Source: Rheinheimera salexigens (GTDB lineage Bacteria; Pseudomonadota; Gammaproteobacteria; Enterobacterales; Alteromonadaceae). Taken from it: a stretch of 64,000 nt of DNA. The stretch spans positions 1,301,259 to 1,365,258 of the forward strand of contig NZ_MKEK01000001.1 of the NCBI RefSeq assembly GCF_001752395.1, written 5' to 3'. Below the pieces are notes generated by a model. That model was not told the DNA's origin. It ran no database searches and saw only the letters and a program-made list of their open reading frames with translations. Below, one piece after another: positions 1 to 8,738 of this stretch (positions are counted from its first letter, which is position 1; every line of letters begins with the position of its first letter). The position numbers and the translations under genes were made by a program.

Positions 1-82
1 AAAGTTTTATCAAATCCTTCCATGGATTTGACCCTAACGGGCCGCACTAAAGTGCGTTAAAACTTGTTCCCTACAAGTTTTT
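1..82 (+). other. 23S-5S internal transcribed spacer (3' part)
   Basis: The window opens just before a 5S gene. This stretch shows no recognisable 23S 3' end, so it reads as the spacer between 23S and 5S. It holds short inverted repeats (AAATCC with GGATTT near 22-48, and AAAACTTG with CAAGTTTT near 59-80), which are typical rRNA processing stems. The 23S gene itself would lie to the left of the window. Confidence 0.6.
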
Positions 83-199
83 TGCCTGGTGGCAATAGCG
101 CTGTGGAACCACCTGATCCCATTCCGAACTCAGAAGTGAAACGCAGCTGCGACGATGGTAGTGTGGCATTCGCCATGCGAGAGTAGTTCACCGCCAGGC
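83..199 (+). rRNA. rrf: 5S ribosomal RNA
   Basis: This is a complete 5S rRNA of about 117 nt. The 5' end TGCCTGGTGGC pairs with the 3' end GCCAGGC, and the interior carries the conserved gammaproteobacterial blocks around CCGAACTCAGAAGTGAAACG and GATGGTAGTGTGG. It is the last gene of an rRNA operon that enters from the left and is followed at once by a strong terminator. Ends are set by pairing of the terminal helix and could be off by a base or two. Confidence 0.95.
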
Positions 200-212
200 T
201 CCCAATAACGAA

Positions 213-240
213 CCCCAGCTCGATGAGCTGGGGTTTTTTA
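213..240 (+). terminator. rRNA operon intrinsic terminator
   Basis: A perfect 9-bp stem, CCCCAGCTC / GAGCTGGGG with a GAT loop, is followed by six T residues, 13 bases after the 5S 3' end. This is a textbook Rho-independent terminator for the rRNA operon. Confidence 0.93.
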
Positions 241-259
241 TTGTCTGCGATTTGGCGGT

Positions 260-360
260 GAACTGCTCGAGCAGGGCGAGCCCATGCGACAAAATTGTCA
301 GGAACAATTTTGAACGCCGCACGCGGCGGCCCGAAGGGTGGAGGGCAGGTCAACCCCATA
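260..360. repeat. Intergenic palindromic segment downstream of 5S
   Basis: The gap between the rRNA terminator and the S9 peptidase (241-468) contains no gene. It holds two adjacent inverted repeats: AAAATTGT / ACAATTTT at 291-311, and CGCCGC / GCGGCG at 315-328, followed by a GC-rich tail. The block is more GC-rich than its surroundings and resembles dispersed intergenic repeats of this lineage, but no second copy is present here, so calling it a repeat family is inference. Promoter elements for the next gene probably lie in 380-460; none is clear. Confidence 0.4.
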
Positions 361-468
361 CACATCCTGCTCTCCATCTCTAAAATCTCTCACTTAATCG
401 AAATCAATACAGCCTACTTAGTTAATCAGTTAGTATCGAATAGATACCTAACCTAGCTGAGACTTCAG

Positions 469-2504
469 ATGAAATTAAAAAAATAACACATTATCTGTGC
501 TTACCTTTACTGCTATTGAGTGCAGTGAGTGCCAATGCCAGTAACGTAACATCGCTGAAATACGAAGATGTATTTGAATTAGAATTCGTTACTGATCCCC
601 AGCCAGATGCCGCAGGCAAAAATGTGGTCTTTGTACGCAACTGGATGGATAAACAAAGCGATCGCCGCCGTAGTACCTTATGGCTAAGCTCGATTGATGG
701 TAAGCAATTACAACCGCTAACAGACAAAGATATTAATGCCAGCTCTCCGCGTTGGTCACCAGAACAAAATCGTGTGGCGTACATTGCCAATGGCCAAATT
801 CATGTTAAGTGGCTTGATACCGGTCGTAGTTCACAATTAGGCCAACTGGATAATGCACCGTCAAATATAGCTTGGTCACCGGATGGCAATTGGTTAGCTT
901 TTAGTATGTTTAAAGCTAAAACAGTTAAAGCACCCGTCACATTATCGGGTAAACCTGCAAAGGCAGATTGGGCACCACCGGCTATTTATATTGATAATAA
1001 ACAATATCGCGCCGACGGGGCTGGCTATACAAAACCAGGTTTTAAGCATATTTATATTATGTCGGCTAATGGCGGATCCGCTATTCAACTCACTGACGGC
1101 GAGTTTAACCACAGTGGTGATATAAGCTGGTCTTTAGACAGCAAAGCGCTGTTTATCTCTGCTAATAGACACTCCGATTGGCAAACAAAACCGGTAAATA
1201 GTGAAGTATTTAAACTGGATATTGCCAGCAAAGAATTAACCGCATTAACCGATCGTAATGGCCCAGATAGTAAGCCTACACTATCACCAAATGGTAAACT
1301 GATCGCTTATGTTGGCTATGATGACCGTAAGTTAGGCCATCAAGCTAATCGTTTATACGTGATGAATGTTGATGGTAGTAATAAGCGTAATCTAACCGAA
1401 GATTTGGATCGCGCTATTGCTGATTTTCAATGGCAAGCAAATAGTAAAGGCCTATATATACAGTATGATAGTGAAGGAACAGGCATTTTAGCGAGTCAAG
1501 CTTTATCAGGTAAACGCAATACCATAGTGTCTGATCTAGGTGGTGGCTCTTATAGTCGACCTTACAGTGGCGGTCAGTTTGCTGCAGCGGATAATGGTGT
1601 TATTGCTTACACCCAAATGTCGACACAGCATCCCGCTGAGCTAGCTATTGTCAATAAAGGTAAAACCAACATTATTACAGACTTTAATGCTGACTTATTA
1701 TTAAGCCGTGATATTAGTAAGGTAGAGGAATTTTGGTATCAATCATCGGTTGATCAGCGCAAAATTCAAGGCTGGATTATGTATCCACCTACTTTTGATG
1801 CCAGTAAGCATTATCCGTTAATATTAGAAATTCACGGTGGCCCGCATGCTGCTTATGGCCCGCAATTTGCGTTAGAACTGCAATTAATGGCCGCCCAAGG
1901 CTATGTGGTGCTTTACACCAACCCTCGAGGCAGCACTAGCTATGGTGAGGACTTTGCCAATCTCATTCATCATAACTATCCAAGTACTGACTATAATGAT
2001 CTGATGGATGGTGTTGACGCCGTTATTGCTAAAGGTTTTATTGATGAAAAACAATTATTTGTAACGGGTGGTAGTGGTGGTGGTTTATTAACAGCCTGGA
2101 TAGTCGGCCATACCAATCGGTTTGCCGCTGCAGTGTCAGTTAAACCGGTAATTAACTGGTTTAGCTTTGTGTTAAGTGCGGACAGTTATACCTACTTTTC
2201 ACAATATTGGTTTCCTGCCTTACCTTGGCAAGCCCCAGAGCATTATTTAAAACATTCTGCAATTAGTTATGTCGGCAATGTAACAACACCAACCATGTTA
2301 ATGACAGGTGAGGCTGATTACCGTACGCCTATTTCTGAAACCGAGCAGTTTTATCAAGCCTTACAATTACAAGGTGTAGAAACTGCCATGGTGCGGATCC
2401 CTGAGGCTTCACATTCAATTTATAACCGGCCAAGTAATTTAATGGCGAAAACGGCCTATATTTTATATTGGTTCGACAAATATCGTAGTGATAAAACTCA
2501 GTAA
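469..2504 (+). CDS. Secreted S9 family prolyl oligopeptidase / acylaminoacyl peptidase (5' frameshift)
   Basis: This is a serine peptidase of the prolyl-oligopeptidase family (S9) that cleaves peptides, probably in the periplasm. An N-terminal beta-propeller rich in TolB/WD-like SPDG and SPNGK turns is followed by a C-terminal alpha/beta hydrolase domain. The nucleophile Ser lies in GGSGGG, with the likely acid Asp in GEADYRTP and His in ASHSIYN. The readable frame opens at a TTG at 516, but the upstream bases in that frame encode a hydrophobic LCLPLLLLSAVSANA stretch, clearly a signal peptide. An ATG at 469 would join it if the A-run at 477-483 had one more base; the restored protein is about 678 residues. 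Function is certain at family level only. Confidence 0.85.
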
Positions 2505-2510
2505 TACATT

Positions 2511-2550
2511 AATAACAATCCAGCCAAAGTGGCTGGATTGTTATTTTAAT
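2511..2550 (+). terminator. Intrinsic terminator after S9 peptidase
   Basis: A 16-bp perfect stem (2511-2526 with 2530-2545) around an AAG loop is followed by a short T-rich tail. It lies 6 bases after the peptidase stop codon. Confidence 0.88.
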
Positions 2551-2612
2551 GCTTAATAAAGAAACGGGATGCTGGTTTTATATGCAATCGGTTGAGTTAG
2601 TACAGCTTTTAG

Positions 2613-2641
2613 CTTTACCTTTAACCCCGCTTTTGTATAAT
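2613..2641 (+). promoter_or_regulatory. Sigma-70 promoter for tRNA-Trp
   Basis: A perfect TATAAT at 2636-2641 is preceded at 16-bp spacing by TTTACC (2614-2619), a fair -35. It places transcription start about 8 bases before the mature tRNA end. Downstream holD-rimI may be carried on the same transcript, as no terminator separates them. Confidence 0.6.
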
Positions 2642-2656
2642 GGCCACTCTAACGTT

Positions 2657-2733
2657 AGGGGCGTAGTTCCAATTGGTAGAACAGCGGTCTCCAAAACCGA
2701 TGGTTGGGGGTTCGAATCCCTCCGCCCCTGCCA
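2657..2733 (+). tRNA. trpT: tRNA-Trp (anticodon CCA)
   Basis: The cloverleaf is complete: acceptor arm AGGGGCG / CGCCCCT, anticodon loop CTCCAAA with anticodon CCA, a GGTTCGAATCC T-arm, and an encoded 3' CCA. The sequence closely follows E. coli tRNA-Trp, with one extra base in the D loop. It ends 16 bases before holD. Confidence 0.95.
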
Positions 2734-2749
2734 CTTCTTATAAGGTGAG

Positions 2750-3061
2750 ATGATGAATTTATCACCGAGTCAGAATAACCTATTAAAAACGTTAACTATA
2801 ACACCACTGCAAGTTGTGATGCCTAACTTACATGTTAGTGTACATCCAGCAAAGCCTGAACCCGTTATCGAGCAAAATCTGCAGCTTCATGCCAACTTAT
2901 TGTTAGATTTACAACTGCTATTACCTCAACTGACTGCCATTATACTGGGCGAAAACTTTGCGCTAAACACTGATACTTTACGAGTACCGCAAGGCTTTAA
3001 CTTTGATGCTTCAGGTAAAAAGAAATTATGGCAGTTTATTCAACAGCAGATATCAGCGTGA
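2750..3061 (+). CDS. holD: DNA polymerase III psi subunit (HolD)
   Basis: A small 103-residue protein that would link the clamp loader to the chi subunit and SSB in the replicative polymerase. The N-terminal part (LLKTLTITPLQVV) and a central LLLDLQLLLPQL helix fit the psi family, and position directly before rimI matches the E. coli holD-rimI pair. It is shorter than E. coli HolD (about 137 residues). Two adjacent ATGs (2750, 2753) follow an AAGGTGAG ribosome site. The call rests on context and weak similarity, since psi is poorly conserved. Confidence 0.7.
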   Translation: MMNLSPSQNNLLKTLTITPLQVVMPNLHVSVHPAKPEPVIEQNLQLHANLLLDLQLLLPQLTAIILGENFALNTDTLRVPQGFNFDASGKKKLWQFIQQQISA

Positions 3062-3513
3062 ATTTTGCCGCCATTACTCAGCAAGCTATTACTCTACAAG
3101 ATATAGCTGAGTTGCATAAAATAGAATTAGCCGCAAACCCTTATCCTTGGCCAGTCTCTGCCTTTACATCCAGTTTTTCCGCACTATATTATAATTTTAA
3201 GTTAACCCTAGAACAGCAAATAGTCGGTTATGTTTTTTGTAAAATTGTTGCCGATCAAGCCGAATTATTTAATATTTGCGTTAACCCTTATTTTCAAGGC
3301 AAAGGTTACGGTAAACAGCTGCTACAACAGCTAATAAATGACTTGAGCGCGAAGAAGATTACCGAGCTATGGTTAGAAGTAAGAGCGTCAAATCATATTG
3401 CTATAGGTCTATATGAAAGCTTTGGCTTTGCTTGTGCTGATATAAGGCCTAACTACTATACTAATGCCCAAGGGGCAGAAGATGCCCATATTATGTGTTT
3501 ATATTTGCTGTGA
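3058..3513 (+). CDS. rimI: Ribosomal protein bS18 alanine N-acetyltransferase RimI
   Basis: A GNAT-family acetyltransferase that acetylates the N-terminal alanine of ribosomal protein S18. The acetyl-CoA loop is QGKGYGKQLLQQL, followed by the RimI signature LWLEVRASNHIAIGLYESFGF and a C-terminal NYYTNAQGAEDAHIM that parallels E. coli RimI. A GTG at 3058 overlaps the holD stop by 4 bases (GTGA), giving about 151 residues, close to the E. coli length. An ATG at 3028 in the same frame is the alternative start and would give 161 residues. Confidence 0.9.
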   Translation: MNFAAITQQAITLQDIAELHKIELAANPYPWPVSAFTSSFSALYYNFKLTLEQQIVGYVFCKIVADQAELFNICVNPYFQGKGYGKQLLQQLINDLSAKKITELWLEVRASNHIAIGLYESFGFACADIRPNYYTNAQGAEDAHIMCLYLL

Positions 3514-3573
3514 TAAATTAAGGCTTGTAATATATACGCTAGATTGTTAGTATACACATCTGGCTTGTTAGAA

Positions 3574-3708
3574 AGCCCTGTTTATTTGTATGTACCACGT
3601 TGTCTATTAGTAATAATTCTTCGCGTTATCCTCAGTTAAATACTTGTTTTCTTCCTGCTTAATCGCCTATTTTCAGGCGCAATTATATTAATTTCTAGGA
3701 TATCTATT
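3574..3708 (+). promoter_or_regulatory. Cold-shock mRNA leader, copy 1
   Basis: About 135 bases upstream of the first csp gene closely match the leader of the second csp gene (3975-4104), while sequence further upstream does not. Conserved blocks are CTGTTTATTTGTAT, AATTCTTCGCGTTATCCTCA and TTAATTTCTAGGATATCTATT, plus a CGCCT / AGGCG hairpin at 3664-3679. Long conserved 5' leaders are a hallmark of cspA-type mRNAs, where they act as temperature-sensing structures. That role here is inferred. Confidence 0.65.
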
Positions 3709-3918
3709 ATGTCTAATACAACAACTGGTTCAGTAAAATGGTTTAACGAAGCTAAAGGTTTTGGATTTATTGAACAAGAATCTGGTCCTGATGTGTTTGC
3801 TCACTTCAGTGCCATCAGCGGCGACGGTTTTAAAACTTTAGCTGAAGGTCAACGTGTACAATTTACGTTGTCACAAGGCCAAAAAGGTCCACAAGCTGAA
3901 AATATCGTCAGCATCTAA
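3709..3918 (+). CDS. Cold-shock protein, CspA family (copy 1)
   Basis: A 69-residue single cold-shock domain protein, an RNA chaperone that melts mRNA structure at low temperature. RNP1 is KGFGFIEQ and RNP2 is DVFAHFSAI, with the usual GTVKWFN-type opening and a closing [10 protein letters not shown]. It is the first of a tandem pair; the second copy 186 bases downstream differs at only a few residues. It has its own long leader and a terminator hairpin after it. Which E. coli csp it corresponds to cannot be told. Confidence 0.95.
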   Translation: MSNTTTGSVKWFNEAKGFGFIEQESGPDVFAHFSAISGDGFKTLAEGQRVQFTLSQGQKGPQAENIVSI

Positions 3919-3929
3919 TTTTTTAATTG

Positions 3930-3953
3930 ATGGGTTAGCAATAACCCATTAAT
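3930..3953 (+). terminator. Hairpin between the two csp genes
   Basis: ATGGGTTA / TAACCCAT with a GCAA loop (3930-3949) lies 11 bases after the stop of csp copy 1. The stem can extend through flanking TTAAT / ATTAA pairs. The T-tract is weak, so termination may be partial. Confidence 0.55.
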
Positions 3954-3974
3954 AAATACTAGTTTGAAAGATAG

Positions 3975-4104
3975 TTCTGTTTATTTGTATATACCTCGTT
4001 GTTTTAATCATAATTCTTCGCGTTATCCTCAGTTAAATAAATGTTTTTTCCGACTTAACCGCCTAATTTCAGGCACACTTTTATTAATTTCTAGGATATC
4101 TATT
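3975..4104 (+). promoter_or_regulatory. Cold-shock mRNA leader, copy 2
   Basis: This is the duplicate of the 3574-3708 leader, with the same ordered blocks and the same GCCT / AGGC hairpin directly before the ribosome-binding segment. Identity is high in the central CTTCGCGTTATCCTCAGTTAAAT region and lower in the linkers, which suggests selection on RNA elements. The frame is open through this leader from 3964, but a csp protein does not carry such an N-terminal extension. Confidence 0.65.
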
Positions 4105-4314
4105 ATGTCTAATTCAACAATTGGTACAGTTAAATGGTTCAACGAAGCTAAAGGCTTTGGTTTTATTGAACAAGAGTCAGGTCCTGACGTTTTTGCTCAC
4201 TTTAGCGCTATTACTAGCGATGGTTTTAAAACCTTAACTGAAGGTCAACGCGTACAATTTACCCTGACCCAAGGCCAAAAAGGCCCGCAAGCAGAAAATA
4301 TTGTTAGTATCTAA
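4105..4314 (+). CDS. Cold-shock protein, CspA family (copy 2)
   Basis: A second 69-residue cold-shock domain protein with RNP1 KGFGFIEQ and RNP2 DVFAHFSAI. It differs from copy 1 at scattered positions (for example ITSD for ISGD, and TLTQ for TLSQ). The start at 4105 is chosen because it aligns with copy 1 (MSN) and follows the same GGATATCTATT segment; the in-frame extension back to 3964 is leader RNA. Gene plus leader were evidently duplicated together. Confidence 0.94.
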   Translation: MSNSTIGTVKWFNEAKGFGFIEQESGPDVFAHFSAITSDGFKTLTEGQRVQFTLTQGQKGPQAENIVSI

Positions 4315-4383
4315 ATTGCTAGTATCTAAATTGTTTACTTCTAAATAATTAGAATTAATACATTAAATTAGTGTACTAGTATT

Positions 4384-4416
4384 CTCCTCACTCATAGTTA
4401 CGTTATGCGTGAGGAG
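4384..4416. terminator. Hairpin downstream of csp copy 2
   Basis: The gap 4315-4605 has no gene. It contains one strong inverted repeat, CTCCTCACTCATA / TATGCGTGAGGAG, with one mismatch in the stem and a 7-base loop. No T-tract follows on the + strand, so it could be an inefficient terminator or a 3' stability element. The rest of the gap, before rnr, shows no further clear structure. Confidence 0.45.
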
Positions 4417-4605
4417 CCTTAAAAACAACAAAAACATCCCCATTTGAGTTAGTACTGTTACAACTCAATTTATTAACTTGGCTCTTTGTTAGAGTCATAC
4501 CCGCCTGATGCTTTATTCCCTATTATCTTAGCCAATATTGAGAAGTTTAAATTTCTAGTTTGCAGATACACAGTAAAAAGCGATGGGCGATTTTAAGAGA
4601 ATTTT

Positions 4606-6867
4606 ATGAATTTGACCCCAACCGCACACGCATCATCTAGCTTGATTTATGATAACCCGATCCCAGGTCGTGAGTTTATTCTCAGTCTTTTTGGCAAGAT
4701 GAAACAACACCTTAATCGCCAGCAAATCGCTGACGCTTTAAACTTAAATAATTCAGAACAAAAAGAAGCGCTAAGAAGACGTTTGCGCGCTATGGAGCGT
4801 GATGGTCAATTAATGTTTAATCAGCATCAAGGCTATCAACTGATTGATCAAGCGTTACTTATTGAGGGTGTTATTAGTCTACATCCAGATGGCTTTGGTT
4901 TTGTTAATCATAGCGCGACAGAAAAAGATCTATTCTTAGCTAAAAACCAGTTAACGCATGTTTTTGATGGCGACATTGTTCAAGTGTTACTTGAACCAGG
5001 CGACAATAAGCGTTCGTATCATAAACTTATAAAAGTGCTGGAACGCAAAACAACTCATATCGCTGGCTTGTTAAAACGCCAAGGTAAAGACTTGGTTCTT
5101 ATTGCTGATAACAGCAAGATTAGCCAGCCAATCCAAGTGGCTAATTGTCCATTAGCTGCTGCCAATGTTGGGCTGTATGTCAACAGCGAAATTACACAGT
5201 ACCCCAGTTTTCGTCAGACAAGCCAAGTGCAAATCACTGAAGTATTGGGCCCGCCGGGTTCTGCAGGCATGGAAACGAAACTAGCCTTGCGTCGCCACGG
5301 TATATCGGAGCAATGGAGCGACAGTATCATTAAACAAGCTAAGTCACTGGGTAATACCGTGACTGAGCAAGATAAAAAGTCGCGAGTTGATTATACAGCG
5401 CTGCCTTTTGTTACTATCGATGGTGCTGATGCTAAAGATTTTGATGATGCGGTGTATTGTGAAAAAAGCGCATCGGGTGATTGGCGCTTATTGGTTGCCA
5501 TTGCCGATGTGGCTCACTATGTTAAGCCTAATGATGCCTTAGATGTTGCAGCACAGCAACGTGCAACTTCTATCTATTGTCCTGGTCAAGTTATCCCCAT
5601 GTTACCAGTAGCGCTATCCAACGGACTGTGCTCATTAGTGGCTAATACAGACCGACTTGTTATGATCTGTGAGCTGACCATTAGTCCTGCTGGAGAGGTA
5701 AAACAAGCGGTGTTTAAAGAGGGAATTATCCATTCCCATGCTAGGCTGACTTATGATCAAGCACATGCCATAGTAACAAAACCAAATTCAAATATGGCCA
5801 AAAAAGTTACGGCTTTATTACCAACAATTGCCCAGCATATTAACAACCTACATGCCTTGTACTTAAGTTTGGCTCAGGCTCGCAGTGCGCGCGGTGCTAT
5901 CGAATTTGACAGCCAAGAACGTAAACTTAATCTTAATAAACAGCACAAGATTGCCAGTATTGAACCGGTAATACGTAACGATGCTCATCGCATGATTGAA
6001 GAGTTTATGTTGTGTGCAAACGTAGCGACAGCCCAGTTTTTACAACAGCATAAGATACCCAGTTTATTTCGGGTTCATGCTGGACCGCAACAAAAGAAGT
6101 TAACGCTATTGCGTACACTGTTAGCGGAGAAAGGCTTGCAGCTGGGGGGAGGGGATAAACCAACACCGAGCCATTATAATAAATTATTAACCAACATAGA
6201 CCAGCGTGCAGATGCCAGTGTGATCCGTAGTTTATTGTTACGATCGCAAAGTCAGGCCGAGTATTCGGCCACAAATGCAGGCCATTTTGGCTTGGCATAC
6301 GACGCCTATGCTCACTTTACTTCACCGATCCGCCGTTATCCCGACTTATTGACGCATCGGGCAATTAAAGCCAAGATCCAAAGCAAAGCTGCTAGCCCAT
6401 TTCAGCAGATGTTAGGCTATTTAAAGCTGCCAGCATTTACTACAAAAAAACTGCCTAAAAAGCTCTATCCTTACAGTCTTGATGCCATAACGGCTTTAAG
6501 TAGCCATTGCTCCACCCAGTCACGTAAAGCTGATGAAGTCAGTCGCGAAGTAGAAGCCGCATTAAAATGTCAGTATATGGCACAGTTTGTTGGCAAACCC
6601 TTTGCCGCCACTGTCACAGGCGTTTGTCATTTTGGCTTTTTTGTTCAGCTAATTAGCACTGGAGTAGAAGGCATTGAAGGTTTAGTACCGCTAGCTAGCT
6701 TTAGCCAGGGTGAGTTTGTATTTGATCCGGCCAAGCAGCAACTGGTTAATAGCCAACAACGAATTTGTTTAGGCGATAGCGTGACAGTTGGCCTAAAAAC
6801 GATTGATTTAGCGCAACGAAAAATGGATTTTGTGTTAACCAGCATAGGGCAAGACGCCGCAGCCTAA
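4606..6867 (+). CDS. rnr: Ribonuclease R (3'-5' exoribonuclease, RNase II family)
   Basis: A 753-residue processive 3'-5' exoribonuclease that degrades structured RNA and helps in rRNA and tRNA quality control and at low temperature. An N-terminal winged-helix segment (about residues 25-80) is typical of RNase R rather than RNase II. Cold-shock-like OB domains follow, then the RNB catalytic domain with IDGADAKDFDDAV (metal-binding Asp residues) and HFTSPIRRYPDLLTHRAI, and a C-terminal S1 domain (about 660-750). It is shorter than E. coli RNase R (813 residues) because the basic C-terminal tail is nearly absent. It lies after the csp pair, but a 291-base gap argues for its own promoter. Confidence 0.9.
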   Translation: MNLTPTAHASSSLIYDNPIPGREFILSLFGKMKQHLNRQQIADALNLNNSEQKEALRRRLRAMERDGQLMFNQHQGYQLIDQALLIEGVISLHPDGFGFVNHSATEKDLFLAKNQLTHVFDGDIVQVLLEPGDNKRSYHKLIKVLERKTTHIAGLLKRQGKDLVLIADNSKISQPIQVANCPLAAANVGLYVNSEITQYPSFRQTSQVQITEVLGPPGSAGMETKLALRRHGISEQWSDSIIKQAKSLGNTVTEQDKKSRVDYTALPFVTIDGADAKDFDDAVYCEKSASGDWRLLVAIADVAHYVKPNDALDVAAQQRATSIYCPGQVIPMLPVALSNGLCSLVANTDRLVMICELTISPAGEVKQAVFKEGIIHSHARLTYDQAHAIVTKPNSNMAKKVTALLPTIAQHINNLHALYLSLAQARSARGAIEFDSQERKLNLNKQHKIASIEPVIRNDAHRMIEEFMLCANVATAQFLQQHKIPSLFRVHAGPQQKKLTLLRTLLAEKGLQLGGGDKPTPSHYNKLLTNIDQRADASVIRSLLLRSQSQAEYSATNAGHFGLAYDAYAHFTSPIRRYPDLLTHRAIKAKIQSKAASPFQQMLGYLKLPAFTTKKLPKKLYPYSLDAITALSSHCSTQSRKADEVSREVEAALKCQYMAQFVGKPFAATVTGVCHFGFFVQLISTGVEGIEGLVPLASFSQGEFVFDPAKQQLVNSQQRICLGDSVTVGLKTIDLAQRKMDFVLTSIGQDAAA

Positions 6868-7139
6868 TATATTCCGTTGATACTTGCTGGGCTAAGTTGA
6901 TTGTGGCTTTCAGCAAGGCTTGGCAACCGACTTCTGTTATAATTGCCACCAACATAATAAGTTGTGTACTGAACATAGCGGCATACTCAGCGTAAAAGCC
7001 AATTAAATAGACAACCATTGATTGTGTCTTGTCGTCATATAAGCGAAAATAGTCTCATTCATAATTTATTTCAGCTGATAACTTAAGCCGATTGTAGGCT
7101 AGTTGTTAATTGCTATTATTTCTGTAGAAGATATCATTC

Positions 7140-8726
7140 ATGGCTAACACTTCAATTGCGCAAGAGGTCGGTAAAAGACGCACCTTTGCTATCATCTCTC
7201 ACCCTGATGCGGGTAAAACAACCATAACTGAAAAAGTGTTATTATTCGGACACTTATTACAAAAAGCGGGTACCGTAAAAGGCAAAAAATCGGGCCAATT
7301 TGCTACCTCAGACTGGATGCAAATGGAAAAAGAGCGCGGTATCTCTGTTACTACCTCTGTTATGCAATTTCCCTATAACGACTGTCTGGTTAACTTACTA
7401 GACACCCCCGGCCACGCCGATTTCTCTGAAGATACCTATCGTACTCTAACCGCGGTTGACTCCTGTTTAATGGTAATTGACGGCGCTAAAGGTGTAGAAG
7501 AACGGACCATAAAGTTAATGGAAGTCGCTCGTTTGCGCGATACACCAATTTTAACCTTTATGAATAAAATGGACCGGGATATTCGCGACCCAGTCGACTT
7601 GCTAGATGAAGTTGAAAGTGTCTTAAATATTGCTTGTGCCCCTATTTCCTGGCCAATAGGTTCTGGTAAAGAATTTAAAGGCGTTTATCATATTCTTCGC
7701 GACGAAGTTATCTTATATAAGTCGGGTTTAGGCCATACTATTCAAGATGTTAATATTATTAAAGGCATCAACAACCCTGAATTAGATAAACGTATTGGTA
7801 GTTTTGCGGCACAATTACGCGAAGAAATGGAGCTAGTGAAAGGCGCAAGCCACGAGTTTGATCAAGAGCTATTTTTAAAAGGCGAGTTAACGCCGGTCTT
7901 CTTTGGTACCGCCTTAGGTAACTTTGGTGTTGACCATATGCTTGATGGCTTAGTGGAATGGGCTCCCGTGCCACAACCGCGTGCAACAGAGAATGGTATA
8001 GTAGCAGCTGATAATCCTAACTTTAGCGGTTTTGTGTTTAAAATTCAGGCCAATATGGACCCTAAACACCGTGACCGCGTAGCGTTTTTTCGCATAGTCT
8101 CGGGTAAATATGAAAAAGGTATGAAAGTACGCCATGTCCGTACCGGTAAAGATATCCTTATATCTCAAGCCCTAACCTTTGTTGCCGGTGATCGTGAACA
8201 CTTAGACGAAGCTTTCCCAGGCGATATCATCGGAATCCATAACCACGGTACTATTAAAATTGGTGACACCTTTAGCCAAGGTGACTCCATTCAATTTACC
8301 GGTATACCTAACTTTGCCCCAGAGCTATTTCGTCGTATTCGTTTGCGCGATCCGTTAAAGCAAAAACAATTGCTTAAAGGCTTAGTGCAGCTGTCAGAAG
8401 AAGGTGCTGTGCAAGTATTTAGACCACTAGATACTAATGATCTTATCGTGGGTGCTGTAGGTGTGCTGCAGTTTGACGTTGTTGTTAGCCGGTTAAAATT
8501 TGAATATAACGTAGATGCCATTTATGAAAACATTAACGTTGCAACGGCACGTTGGGTCTACTCAAATGATGGCAAAGCTTTAGATGAATTTACTAATAAA
8601 GCCAGTCAAAACTTAGCATTAGATGGTGGCGATAACTTAACGTATATTGCGCCAACAATGGTTAATCTTAATTTAGCAATGGAGCGTTATCCTAAAATTA
8701 AGTTCCATAAGACACGTGAACATTAA
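7140..8726 (+). CDS. prfC: Peptide chain release factor 3 (RF3)
   Basis: A GTPase of 528 residues that removes RF1 or RF2 from the ribosome after peptide release. G motifs are clear: SHPDAGKTT (P-loop), [14 protein letters not shown] (G3) and NKMDRD (G4). The rest follows the RF3-specific architecture, including [17 protein letters not shown] and GVLQFDVV. Length matches E. coli RF3 (529). argS starts 12 bases downstream, so prfC probably heads the prfC-argS-pdxH-tatD run. The 272-base upstream gap presumably holds the promoter; no strong motif was found. Confidence 0.97.
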   Translation: MANTSIAQEVGKRRTFAIISHPDAGKTTITEKVLLFGHLLQKAGTVKGKKSGQFATSDWMQMEKERGISVTTSVMQFPYNDCLVNLLDTPGHADFSEDTYRTLTAVDSCLMVIDGAKGVEERTIKLMEVARLRDTPILTFMNKMDRDIRDPVDLLDEVESVLNIACAPISWPIGSGKEFKGVYHILRDEVILYKSGLGHTIQDVNIIKGINNPELDKRIGSFAAQLREEMELVKGASHEFDQELFLKGELTPVFFGTALGNFGVDHMLDGLVEWAPVPQPRATENGIVAADNPNFSGFVFKIQANMDPKHRDRVAFFRIVSGKYEKGMKVRHVRTGKDILISQALTFVAGDREHLDEAFPGDIIGIHNHGTIKIGDTFSQGDSIQFTGIPNFAPELFRRIRLRDPLKQKQLLKGLVQLSEEGAVQVFRPLDTNDLIVGAVGVLQFDVVVSRLKFEYNVDAIYENINVATARWVYSNDGKALDEFTNKASQNLALDGGDNLTYIAPTMVNLNLAMERYPKIKFHKTREH

Positions 8727-8738
8727 TAGGTAGCGACC

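Noticed and set aside
57..377. Open frame on the minus strand across the 5S gene
   Set aside because: It covers the 5S rRNA and its terminator; the translation resembles no protein and is an artefact of structured RNA sequence.
2549..2743. Small open frame covering tRNA-Trp
   Set aside because: Its 3' half is the tRNA itself; no ribosome site and no protein-like sequence.
3964..4104. N-terminal extension of the second cold-shock protein
   Set aside because: The open stretch is a copy of the first csp leader, which has stops in its own frame; the protein family starts at the MSN at 4105.
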